9,530 nt of DNA, from NCBI RefSeq assembly GCF_020741395.1, contig NZ_DYZA01000098.1:1-9530 (forward strand), given 5' to 3'. This DNA is from Mailhella massiliensis. Its GTDB lineage: Bacteria; Desulfobacterota; Desulfovibrionia; Desulfovibrionales; Desulfovibrionaceae. The position numbers and the translations under genes were made by a program. Positions 1-5,666 of this stretch are shown one piece after another (the first letter of the stretch is position 1; every line of letters begins with the position of its first letter). The notes under the pieces were generated by a model, which had not been told where the DNA came from, ran no database searches, and saw nothing but the letters and a program-made list of their open reading frames with translations.

Positions 1-54
1 TGGGAGAGCGCGATATCCAAAAAATCGACCAAAATTTTTCTTCATTTTCTCTTA

Positions 55-76
55 AAAACTGGCACAAAACTGGCAC
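55..76. repeat. Perfect 11-bp tandem direct repeat beyond the tRNA-Ala 3' end
   Basis: AAAACTGGCAC occurs twice head to tail with no spacer (55-65 and 66-76), a period of one helical turn. It sits about 60 bp beyond the 3' end of tRNA-Ala, past the tRNA terminator, in AT-rich DNA. Tandem short repeats at this distance from a tRNA 3' end are often arm-type binding sites of tyrosine integrases. No integrase gene is visible here, so that role is inference only. Confidence 0.5.
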
Positions 77-97
77 AACAAAGCAAGAATACAAAAG

Positions 98-128
98 AAG
101 GGGTTACGGCTTTATGCCATAACCCCTT
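98..128 (-). terminator. Rho-independent terminator of tRNA-Ala
   Basis: Read on the minus strand, arms AAGGGGTTATGGC and GCCGTAACCCCTT flank the loop ATAAA and are followed by CTTTTGT. The stem is 13 bp with one U-G wobble. That wobble would be an A-C mismatch on the plus strand, which fits a minus-strand transcript. It begins 8 bp past the CCA end of the tRNA. Confidence 0.8.
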
Positions 129-136
129 GAAATACC

Positions 137-212
<76 letters not shown>

Positions 213-225
213 GTTGCAGAGGTAG

Positions 226-253
226 ATTTGCCACATTCGGCAGAGGACGTCAA
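226..253 (-). promoter_or_regulatory. Probable sigma70-type promoter of tRNA-Ala
   Basis: On the minus strand TTGACG (plus 248-253, five of six consensus bases) is followed after 16 bp by GCAAAT (plus 226-231, a weak -10). The -10 lies 13 bp upstream of the tRNA 5' end, the spacing expected for a short leader. The -10 is poor, so the exact hexamer is uncertain. Confidence 0.55.
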
Positions 254-293
254 GCAAAAATATGCGCCCGGCCGATTTTTCCTCCGCGAGGAG

Positions 294-599
294 TTATTCC
301 AGTACGGCAAGCGCGTCCAGTACGGCCTGGAGCGTGCCTTCTTCCCGCGCTTCACGCATAAGGCGGCCGATGAACTGAAGCTGCCGCCGTCTGGCCTCAT
401 GGCCGGAAAGCCGGTCGTATTCCTCCAAGGCTTCACGCAGGTCTTCCGGCAGCGGCAGGCACGCCCTTTTGACGGCAGGAATTTTTGCAAGGCGCTCCCC
501 CACGTCCTGAAGGGCGGAGCTGTCGCGTTTTTTCTGGGAGCGGCTCACGCGCTCCTTTTCTTCCTCGCCGCCTATCTGATAACGGTTCCTGCGGGGCAT
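294..599 (-). CDS. Short DarP/YjgA (DUF615) family ribosome-associated protein
   Basis: This 101-aa protein matches the N-terminal half of the DUF615 family. Residues 19-26 (SRSQKKRD) correspond to the SKSEIKRD segment of E. coli YjgA. Residues 50-58 (LPEDLREAL) and 70-82 (RRRQLQFIGRLMR) match its helical core. In E. coli this protein (DarP, about 180 aa) binds the 50S subunit and promotes late assembly. The homology ends at about residue 98, where the E. coli protein continues for roughly 85 residues. The next in-frame codons after the stop show no lost C-terminus, so it is either a short lineage form or an old truncation. The start is supported by GAGG about 10 nt upstream. The ATG directly follows the stop of the upstream gene (TAAATG), implying coupled translation. 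The family call is fairly sure; the function of the short form is inferred. Confidence 0.8.
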   Translation of the reverse strand: MPRRNRYQIGGEEEKERVSRSQKKRDSSALQDVGERLAKIPAVKRACLPLPEDLREALEEYDRLSGHEARRRQLQFIGRLMREAREEGTLQAVLDALAVLE

Positions 600-977
600 T
601 TACTGCTGCACCTCGGGACCGCCCTCTTCGGGATTGTAGTTGGCGCTTTCTTCCATTTCCAGCGTGTCTATCTTCTCTTCCAGCCACTCCATGAGGGCAC
701 GGGCCGTGTGATAGTTGAAAAGCACGCGGGAATGGATATGACGATTAATGACACGCTCTTCCTCATCGAAGGGCACCACTTCCGCACCGAAAGCACCATC
801 CGGCTCCACGGCCCGCTCGGAAAACGAAGGAAGCTTGTCGCTTTCCACATAAAAATTCACTTCAATCTCGCCCTGCGGATTGATGCCGCCCCACACGCCG
901 TGCGTGTACTGAAGGCGGCAGTCGGGATCCTGGCTGTACTCGTAGCGCACCCTGCTGGGATATCTGATCTGACTCAT
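600..977 (-). CDS. Unrecognised 125-aa protein upstream of the DarP homologue
   Basis: The product is acidic and soluble, with no signal peptide or membrane helix. It starts MSQIRYPSRVRYEYSQDP. A middle beta-like stretch (residues about 28-45, WGGINPQGEIEVNFYVES) is followed by RHIHSRVLFNYHTARALMEWLEEKID (about 79-104), a strand plus amphipathic helix, and a Glu-rich tail. The R-h-x-S-R-V-x-h-x-x-x-T-A-x-x-L-hyphenated layout loosely recalls DUF3467-type proteins, but I cannot confirm that family. Start choice is good: GAGAGG lies 5 nt before the ATG. Its TAA stop is immediately followed by the ATG of the downstream gene, so the two are almost certainly one operon. A link to ribosome assembly is possible only by association. 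Confidence 0.75.
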   Translation of the reverse strand: MSQIRYPSRVRYEYSQDPDCRLQYTHGVWGGINPQGEIEVNFYVESDKLPSFSERAVEPDGAFGAEVVPFDEEERVINRHIHSRVLFNYHTARALMEWLEEKIDTLEMEESANYNPEEGGPEVQQ

Positions 978-1060
978 GCAAACCTCTCGGAAATGGCCGC
1001 CTCACGGGCTGGCCGGGACATTTCTTCATACTCCTACTGGCCCTGCAAGTAAAGAATCTT
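978..1060. promoter_or_regulatory. Divergent intergenic region between minus- and plus-strand operons
   Basis: This gap separates the divergent start at 977 (minus) from the first plausible plus-strand start at 1061. Promoters for both directions should lie here, but I cannot pick convincing -35/-10 pairs. The minus-strand gene's GAGAGG ribosome binding site is at about 983-988. Confidence 0.4.
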
Positions 1061-1192
1061 ATGTCTGGAAAGGGCGTTCCGCAGGCTCGGACGCCACTTG
1101 ACGGAACGCCGGTCGCGCGGCACATTGAGGCCTTCAAGACGGCCCTGGGAACACCGGCCTTCCGATATTACTCCCAAGAGGAACTTTTATGA
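1061..1192 (+). CDS. Candidate 43-aa small protein overlapping the next gene (ATGA)
   Basis: An open frame begins ATGTCTGGAAAG and encodes 43 residues, including VARHIEAFKTALG (a likely amphipathic helix, residues about 18-30) and ending FRYYSQEELL. Its TGA (1190-1192) overlaps the ATG of the next gene (1189-1191), the same ATGA overlap seen between that gene and dgkA. The frame is open without a stop from 968, but 1061 is its only ATG. Against it: no strong ribosome binding site (only AAAGA), moderately GC-rich third positions, and a strong hairpin inside it. It could be a real small protein, a leader peptide, or chance. No family is recognised. Confidence 0.4.
   Translation: MSGKGVPQARTPLDGTPVARHIEAFKTALGTPAFRYYSQEELL
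1073..1110 (+). promoter_or_regulatory. Mutually exclusive hairpins upstream of the 187-aa gene
   Basis: The segment GGCGTTCCG (1073-1081) can pair perfectly with CGGAACGCC (1102-1110, 20-nt loop). Alternatively, with one bulged T, it can pair with CGGACGCC (1088-1095, 6-nt loop). The two pairings exclude each other, the arrangement used by attenuators and translational switches. There is no U-tract, so a transcription terminator is not supported. The element lies inside the candidate 43-aa ORF. Confidence 0.35.
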
Positions 1193-1752
1193 ACAGCTAC
1201 ACCAAGGAAACGCTGCCCGTCCGCCCTGTCTTCGACTTTGAACTTCTGCTGAACCTTCTCTCCGAAAAACGCCTCGGCGGCAAGGTGGTCGAAGAAATGG
1301 CCGAAACCTGGGAGCGCTGGCTGCCCATGCTGCACGCCCTCAAGCTGGAAACCGGCAAAGGCCGCTATCTTGCCCTGTGGCTGGAAGAAGGCGTGGAAAA
1401 GGAAGTGGACGAACAGTGGGCCAAATCCTCGGAATACGGCTACCGCCTGAGCGCCCTTGCCCAGACCATGTGCCAGTGCGCCATATACCAGCTTCTGCCT
1501 GAAGCGGAGGAAGCGGGCTGCGCCCCTGCGCCGGAGCCCACCGCCGCGTTGCGCGATGCTCTTGCCAAAGAGGGGCTGGATTACCAGGATCTCACCCACT
1601 CCATGCTGCCCAAGTTCAGCGTGCTCACCCCCTACCCCTTCCGCGGCGCCTGCGATATCTGCTACCTGCGCAAAGAATGTCCCAAGGCCAATGGACAGAC
1701 CAGTCAATTCCGTTCTTTTGAAATCGGCGGCGAGCCGAAGCAGCAGGCATGA
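1189..1752 (+). CDS. Unrecognised Cys-rich 187-aa protein, first firm gene of the dgkA operon
   Basis: I do not recognise the family. The N-terminal two thirds looks helical and Trp/Glu-rich (WERWLPML, residues 41-48; LALWLEEGVEKEVDEQW, about 61-77). A Pro/Ala linker follows (about 111-120), then a C-terminal Cys motif. Cysteines are at 95 and 97 (MCQC), 111, and 155, 158 and 164 (CDICYLRKEC). The C-x2-C-x5-C pattern resembles the C-terminal Fe-S cysteines of Cas4/AddB-type nucleases, but I see no PD-(D/E)xK nuclease motif. A zinc or Fe-S site is therefore inferred only. No signal peptide or membrane segment is seen. The start is good: AAGAGGAA (1177-1183) lies 5 nt before the ATG. The stop overlaps the dgkA ATG, so translation is coupled; membership in one operon with dgkA is likely. 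Confidence 0.85.
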   Translation: MNSYTKETLPVRPVFDFELLLNLLSEKRLGGKVVEEMAETWERWLPMLHALKLETGKGRYLALWLEEGVEKEVDEQWAKSSEYGYRLSALAQTMCQCAIYQLLPEAEEAGCAPAPEPTAALRDALAKEGLDYQDLTHSMLPKFSVLTPYPFRGACDICYLRKECPKANGQTSQFRSFEIGGEPKQQA

Positions 1753-2129
1753 CGATGAACAGCGAACGCTTCAAGGAAGGATTCTTCCACATCTTCAAGG
1801 CAGCGGGCTATTCCCTGGCCGGACTGAAAACGGGCCTTCGCCTCAGCCTGGCCTTCCGGCAGGAAACGGGCATACTCATCCTCCTCATCGTCCTGCTGGG
1901 CATATACCAGAAGCCCGCCGCGACCTGGCTCATCGCCCTGGGAGCCTGGCTTCTCGTCATGATGGCGGAACTTATCAACACCGCCATTGAAGAAACCCTC
2001 AACCTTATTACCAAAGAGTACAATATCGGAGTGAAGAACGCCAAGGACATGGCTTCCGCCGCCGTGTTCCTCATGCTCGCCCTCAATGCCGCGCTCTGGT
2101 TCTGCATGTTCATCCTGAACCTGTTCTAG
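1749..2129 (+). CDS. dgkA: Diacylglycerol kinase, DgkA (integral membrane type)
   Basis: This enzyme phosphorylates diacylglycerol with ATP to phosphatidic acid in the inner membrane, recycling diacylglycerol left by membrane-derived glycan or lipid head-group transfer. The 126-aa length fits (E. coli 122 aa). Visible are KAAGYSLAGL (17-26), AFRQE (35-39), three hydrophobic helices (about 41-53, 57-74, 101-124) and the active-site block AELINTAIEE (73-82) with KEYNIGVKNAKDMASAAV (89-106). E74, N77, E81, K99 and D100 correspond to E. coli E69, N72, E76, K94 and D95. The position equivalent to metal-ligand E28 is Ser33 here, which is odd. The ATG at 1749 overlaps the upstream stop; a second ATG at 1755 is better spaced from GCAGG and would give 124 aa. 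The family call is secure. Confidence 0.95.
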   Translation: MTMNSERFKEGFFHIFKAAGYSLAGLKTGLRLSLAFRQETGILILLIVLLGIYQKPAATWLIALGAWLLVMMAELINTAIEETLNLITKEYNIGVKNAKDMASAAVFLMLALNAALWFCMFILNLF

Positions 2130-2242
2130 CCGTACGGTTCGAAACGCAGGGCATTTCCGGCAGCCCGGGCAGCCCTTGCGCCATGTCCCGTCCCGAGCCC
2201 CTTCCCAAGCCTCCCCTCCGACAACTTCAGCCACACCACGCC

Positions 2243-3430
2243 ATGGAAACCGTTTTCTTGAAAAAAGGCGAAGACCGCCGTCTGCGAGCAGGCCATCTCT
2301 GGGTGTTCAGCAATGAAATAGATGTGAAGCGTTCGCCGCTTCCTTCCTTTGCGCCGGGAGAATCCGTGCTTGTGGCCGACTGTGGGGGCCGCACCCTCGG
2401 CACAGGTTATGTGAATCCGGCCTCTCTTATCGCCGTGCGAATGATAAGCCGCAAGGCGGAGGAAAAGCTCGACGCAGACCTTCTGCGCCGCCGCCTCTCC
2501 GACGCCCTTGCCCTGCGTGAACGCATGTTCCGGAAGCCCTTCTATCGCCTCTGCCACGGTGAGGGCGATTTTCTGCCCGGCCTTGTGGCCGACCGCCACG
2601 GTGAACATATCGTCTGCCAGATCAGCACGGCTGGTATGGATGCCCATACCGAAGAACTGGTCGGCATACTGGACGACCTGCTGCACCCCTCCTCTCTGCT
2701 GCTGGACAACGATGTAGCCTCCCGCAACTTGGAAGGGCTGGAACGCTTCCAGCGCTCCGCCTTGGGCGAAGTTCCCGATGAAATTGAGATAGAGGAAAAC
2801 GGCATATCCTACGCCCTGCCGCTCAAGGGAGGTCAGAAAACCGGCTGGTTCTACGACCAGCGGGTAAACCGCGCCGCGCTGACGCCCTTCGTTCAGGCTG
2901 CGCCCGGCTGCCATGTGCTGGACGCCTTCTGTTACGCCGGGGGCTTCGGCGCCCTGGCTGCAAAACACGGAGCGGGCAAAGTGAGCTTTCTGGACGCTTC
3001 CGCACAGGCCCTTTCCTATGCCCGGAAAAATGGAGAAACGGCGGGAGCCGAAGTGGAAACTTTGCAAGGCGACGCCCTCACCCTGCTTGCCGAGCTTCGC
3101 CGCGAAGGCCGTACCTTCGATGTGGTCTGCCTGGATCCCCCGGCCTTCATCAAGCGTAAGAAAGACGCGCGCCAAGGCCTGGAAGCCTATGCCCGCGTCA
3201 ATGAACTCGGGTTCGACCTGGTCAGGCCCGGCGGCATGCTCATGACCTGTTCCTGCTCTCATCATCTGGAGTCCGAGGCTCTGCGGGGTCTCGTCACCAG
3301 GGCCGCGGCAAAACGCCGCCGGAACGCACGACTGCTCTTTCAGGGCTTCCAGGGCCCGGATCATCCCATACACCCGGCCATGCCGGAAACCGCCTATCTC
3401 AAGGCCTTCCTGTTTCATCTTCAGGCCTAG
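2243..3430 (+). CDS. rlmI: 23S rRNA cytosine-C5 methyltransferase, RlmI type
   Basis: This is an SAM-dependent methyltransferase. In E. coli RlmI makes m5C1962 in 23S rRNA. From the ATG at 2243 the protein is 395 aa (E. coli 396). A PUA-like N-terminus (residues 3-70, with LKKGEDRRLRAGHLWVFSNEI) is followed by the central linker domain with GQKTGWFYDQRVNR (197-210). The Rossmann catalytic domain has motif I VLDAFCYAGGFG (225-236), acidic D251, GDA (276-278), DPPAF (298-302) and catalytic CSCS (336-339). The C-terminal DHPIHPAMPETAYLK (373-387) is typical. I prefer 2243 over the upstream ATG at 2183 because family homology starts there; neither has a clear ribosome binding site. The gene begins 113 bp after dgkA with no terminator between, so co-transcription is likely. 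Exact target base is inferred from the family. Confidence 0.9.
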   Translation: METVFLKKGEDRRLRAGHLWVFSNEIDVKRSPLPSFAPGESVLVADCGGRTLGTGYVNPASLIAVRMISRKAEEKLDADLLRRRLSDALALRERMFRKPFYRLCHGEGDFLPGLVADRHGEHIVCQISTAGMDAHTEELVGILDDLLHPSSLLLDNDVASRNLEGLERFQRSALGEVPDEIEIEENGISYALPLKGGQKTGWFYDQRVNRAALTPFVQAAPGCHVLDAFCYAGGFGALAAKHGAGKVSFLDASAQALSYARKNGETAGAEVETLQGDALTLLAELRREGRTFDVVCLDPPAFIKRKKDARQGLEAYARVNELGFDLVRPGGMLMTCSCSHHLESEALRGLVTRAAAKRRRNARLLFQGFQGPDHPIHPAMPETAYLKAFLFHLQA

Positions 3431-3453
3431 GCGGAAAGAACGACAAGCCCCGT

Positions 3454-3475
3454 GCCCTGCTTCGCAGGGCTTTTT
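3454..3475 (+). terminator. Rho-independent terminator after rlmI
   Basis: GCCCTGC (3454-3460) and GCAGGGC (3464-3470) form a tight 6-7-bp hairpin around TTC/CTTCG, followed by TTTTT (3471-3475). It lies 24 bp past the rlmI stop and closes the 1061/1189-3430 transcript. Confidence 0.9.
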
Positions 3476-3494
3476 CTTCCCTTATCGGGAAAAC

Positions 3495-3521
3495 TTGCCG
3501 CTAAGGACGTTTTTCTATACC
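3495..3521 (+). promoter_or_regulatory. Possible promoter of the aminotransferase gene
   Basis: TTGCCG (3495-3500) and TATACC (3516-3521) are separated by 15 bp, slightly short. The pair lies between the rlmI terminator and the aminotransferase ribosome binding site, where a promoter is required. The hexamers are imperfect. Confidence 0.35.
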
Positions 3522-3583
3522 GTGAAGACGCGCATATTCCGCGCCAAACATTCCGACACATTGCCGGCACAAGAGGTTCCGCC

Positions 3584-4735
3584 ATGTCTTCCATTCAGGC
3601 TACCCGTATGCTCACCCCCGGCCCCACGCCCATTCCCGACCGTGTCCGACTGGCCATGGCCGCCCCTCTGCCGCATCACCGCAAGGATGCGTTCAAAACC
3701 ATTCTGGCTGAGAACCAGGCCATGCTGAAAACACTTTTCTGCACAGCATCGCCTGTCCTTCCCCTGGCCTGTTCCGGCACGGGCGGCATGACGGCAGCTG
3801 CCTTCAATCTGTTTTCCCCCGGAGAAAAGGTGCTTGTGGCTACAGCGGGCTATTTCGGCAACCGCTGGGTGGACATTGTGAAGATGCGCGGCCTGAAGGC
3901 CGTGGTGCTTTCCAAAAATGCGGGCGAATCCTTTGATCCGGAAGAAATCCGCGCCATGCTGGACGCCGACCCCGCCATACGCGGCGTGTTCATGCAGATC
4001 TCCGAGACCTCCACGGGCGTGCTTCATCCCGTGAAGGAAGTGGCCGCCATCACCCGCGAGCGGGACGTCCTTCTGGTGGCCGACGGCATTTCCGCCGTAT
4101 CCATCTCCCCCGTGCCCATGGATGAATGGGGCATAGACTGCCTCATCACCGGTTCGCAGAAGGGGATCATGCTGCCTCCGGGCCTCGCCTTCATTGCCCT
4201 TTCGCACCGCGCATGGAAAAAAGCGGAAGAGGTCAGCCCGCAGTGCTATTATTTCGACCTGGTACAGGAGAGGGCCAACTGTGAAAAGAATCAGACGCAC
4301 TACACTTCGCCCATCAGCCTGCTGGTGGGGCTGCATGAAGCGCTGACCATGCTGCTGGAATTCGGTATGGACAATGTCTTCAAAAAGCAGTGGGCGCTCA
4401 CGCAAATGGCCAGGACCGGACTTTCCGCCATGGGCATGGAACTCTTCGTCAAAGAAGAAGGCCGCTATACCTGGGGCCTGACCAGCATTCTCATGCCCGA
4501 CTCCATGCCCGCGAGCCCCATAGTGGCAAAGGCCTTCAAAGACTGCGGCGTCATCCTCACCGCCGGGCAGGGTAATCTCAAAGAAAAGGTCATTCGCCTC
4601 GCCCACATGGGCTGGGTGGACTGGGCCGACCTTGCCGCGGGCCTGCACGCCCTTGCCTGGAGCCTGCCGGAAAAGCCGCAGGGCGCCTATCTGGAAGCCG
4701 CGCTGGAGGCCTATCACCAAGCTCTCGGCGAATAA
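3584..4735 (+). CDS. Class V PLP-dependent aminotransferase (alanine-glyoxylate / serine-pyruvate / PSAT-like)
   Basis: This is a fold-type I aminotransferase of 383 aa. It opens with MLTPGPTPIPDRV (residues 9-21), the signature of the serine-pyruvate/alanine-glyoxylate branch. Further motifs are SGTGG (64-68, cofactor phosphate), ETSTG (141-145), ADGIS (166-170, with D167 contacting the pyridine nitrogen), GSQKG (190-194, K193 forming the Schiff base) and RLAHMGW (338-344, R338 for substrate carboxylate). The start at 3584 follows AGAGG (3572-3576) with good spacing; an in-frame GTG at 3452 lies inside the preceding terminator and is rejected. It stands alone between two terminators. Substrate cannot be read from sequence: alanine, serine, glyoxylate or 3-phosphohydroxypyruvate are options. 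A role in serine/glycine synthesis is plausible in anaerobes lacking classic SerC. Confidence 0.88.
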   Translation: MSSIQATRMLTPGPTPIPDRVRLAMAAPLPHHRKDAFKTILAENQAMLKTLFCTASPVLPLACSGTGGMTAAAFNLFSPGEKVLVATAGYFGNRWVDIVKMRGLKAVVLSKNAGESFDPEEIRAMLDADPAIRGVFMQISETSTGVLHPVKEVAAITRERDVLLVADGISAVSISPVPMDEWGIDCLITGSQKGIMLPPGLAFIALSHRAWKKAEEVSPQCYYFDLVQERANCEKNQTHYTSPISLLVGLHEALTMLLEFGMDNVFKKQWALTQMARTGLSAMGMELFVKEEGRYTWGLTSILMPDSMPASPIVAKAFKDCGVILTAGQGNLKEKVIRLAHMGWVDWADLAAGLHALAWSLPEKPQGAYLEAALEAYHQALGE

Positions 4736-4760
4736 GCTCCGCCCCCCGGACACAAAAAAA

Positions 4761-4785
4761 GCCGGAACAATGTTCCGGCTTTTTT
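4761..4785 (+). terminator. Rho-independent terminator after the aminotransferase gene
   Basis: GCCGGAAC (4761-4768) and GTTCCGGC (4772-4779) form a perfect 8-bp stem with loop AAT, followed by TTTTTT and preceded by a run of A. The stem can extend through A-U pairs. It starts 25 bp after the stop codon. Confidence 0.93.
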
Positions 4786-4886
4786 CTCCCCTCCGCTCTC
4801 CTGCGAAAAGCATGCACAACCGGTGACCCCGCATAAAAAAGGAAGCGGCCTTTTCCAAAAGCCCGGTGTTCATGCCGCGCGGCCCG

Positions 4887-5070
4887 AAACCTATGCCTTC
4901 CGCCCTAGCCCCATACCACAGCCTCTCATGCAGTCCGCTGCGCGCTTTCTCCCGGCCCCCGTCACGACGCGCATCCCTCCCCCGTACCCATCTCGGCGGA
5001 CTCCACCCGCCCTTCCCGCAGGTCGGCCCAGTTGCTGTAATTTTTATGGGTTGTCATAAAACCTATGCCT
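4887..5070. repeat. 12-bp direct repeat AAACCTATGCCT
   Basis: Identical copies lie at 4887-4898 and 5059-5070, 172 bp apart. The second copy overlaps the left arm of a 7-bp dyad (TATGCCT 5064-5070, AGGCATA 5090-5096). Function is unknown. Confidence 0.6.
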
Positions 5071-5287
5071 ATCCTCACCGTATGCGGCCAGGCATAATCC
5101 TTACCCAACTTTTTCCTTATCCTACTGTTTTTCTTTTTCTATTGCTCATAGTATTTCCCCATGCGTACGCGCATCAAAAGCAAGGAAGGGGGGGGAAACT
5201 CTCCCTCTATCTCTTTACCATGCTTTTTTTCTTCCTTTTTCAGGCATGACGGCCATAGTTTTGTGAAGACTTGTCCCGCATCGGCGG

Positions 5288-5372
5288 GAACAGGGACGAC
5301 ATTGCACCTTGTTCCCATGTTTGATAAAAAAAGAACTTACTTTTTCCAAAAGGAACAAGCTGTTGGAACAAC
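5288..5372. promoter_or_regulatory. Cluster of GGAACA half-sites upstream of the oxidoreductase
   Basis: GGGAACAGG (about 5287), CTTGTTCC (5308-5315), GGAACAAG (5352-5359) and GTTGGAACAAC (about 5363-5373) share the core GGAACA in both orientations. CTTGTTCC and GGAACAAG are exact inverted repeats across 36 bp. They could be repeated binding sites or arms of an RNA hairpin. The assignment is by pattern only. Confidence 0.3.
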
Positions 5373-5596
5373 TGCCGTCTCACCGCCCCCCCCTATTGCT
5401 GCCCAAGTCTGAAAAAGCCCTCCTTCTGAGGAGCACTTTGCGCCCACAGCATTTAACAAAGAGATTTTTTAGCAGGAAAATATATAATAATATATTGATT
5501 TTACTACTGTTATCAACATTTTTACCCGCCAGGACGGCAGAAAAGGATTTGTGAAGAGCCTGTGGACGGCGTAATTATCTTGCCTTTTCCGACTAC

Positions 5597-5624
5597 TTGC
5601 TGATAACATATCCGGCGATAGTTT
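5597..5624 (+). promoter_or_regulatory. Possible promoter of the FAD oxidoreductase gene
   Basis: TTGCTG (5597-5602) and TAGTTT (5619-5624) are spaced by 16 bp and overlap TGATAACA (5601-5608), one arm of an inverted repeat whose partner lies at 5508-5515. An alternative perfect -10, TATAAT at 5483-5488, has no recognisable -35. A leader of about 40 nt would precede the ribosome binding site. Confidence 0.35.
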
Positions 5625-5666
5625 TTTTATTGCGAAACGAACCGTTATTCTCTGGAGGTTTTCCAC

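Larger units (their letters stand above)
4786..5666. other. 880-bp gene-free region upstream of the FAD oxidoreductase
   Basis: No convincing gene is visible on either strand; short plus-strand open frames (4823-5059, 4866-5249, 5161-5412) are Pro/Ser/Phe-rich, match no family and lack ribosome binding sites. From about 5100 to 5245 the plus strand is strongly pyrimidine-rich. Structures seen: a 12-bp direct repeat AAACCTATGCCT (4887-4898, 5059-5070), a dyad TATGCCT/AGGCATA (5064-5096), a hairpin TCCCGC-ATCG-GCGGGA (5274-5289), four GGAACA/TGTTCC motifs (5288-5372), TTTGTGAAGA twice (5260-5269, 5548-5557), and TGTTATCA/TGATAACA (5508-5515, 5601-5608). It probably holds the promoter and operators of the gene at 5667, or an unrecognised RNA. 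Confidence 0.55.

Noticed and set aside
1..11. First 11 bases (TGGGAGAGCGC) identical to the D arm of tRNA-Ala in inverted orientation
   Set aside because: The word is common to many tRNA D arms and the following AT-rich bases do not fold into an anticodon arm, so neither a second tRNA nor a duplicated fragment can be supported.
2183..2242. 20-codon N-terminal extension of RlmI
   Set aside because: Family similarity begins at the ATG at 2243 and gives a length matching E. coli RlmI; the extension is Pro-rich with no ribosome binding site.
2126..3418. 430-aa minus-strand open frame opposite rlmI
   Set aside because: It mirrors the rlmI coding strand, shows no motifs, and lacks a credible ribosome binding site.
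3452..3583. GTG-initiated N-terminal extension of the aminotransferase
   Set aside because: The extension begins inside the rlmI terminator; homology and a good ribosome binding site point to the ATG at 3584.
4837..4854. AAAAGG-loop-CCTTTT hairpin as a second terminator or small RNA end
   Set aside because: The stem is only 6 bp, mostly A-T, and no gene needs it after the strong terminator at 4761-4785.
3515..4873. 452-aa minus-strand open frame opposite the aminotransferase
   Set aside because: Shadow frame of a gene with a complete PLP active site; it also runs through the terminator at 4761-4785.
4823..5412. Plus-strand small open frames in the long intergenic region
   Set aside because: They are Pro/Ser/Arg- or Phe-rich low-complexity translations without ribosome binding sites or family resemblance.
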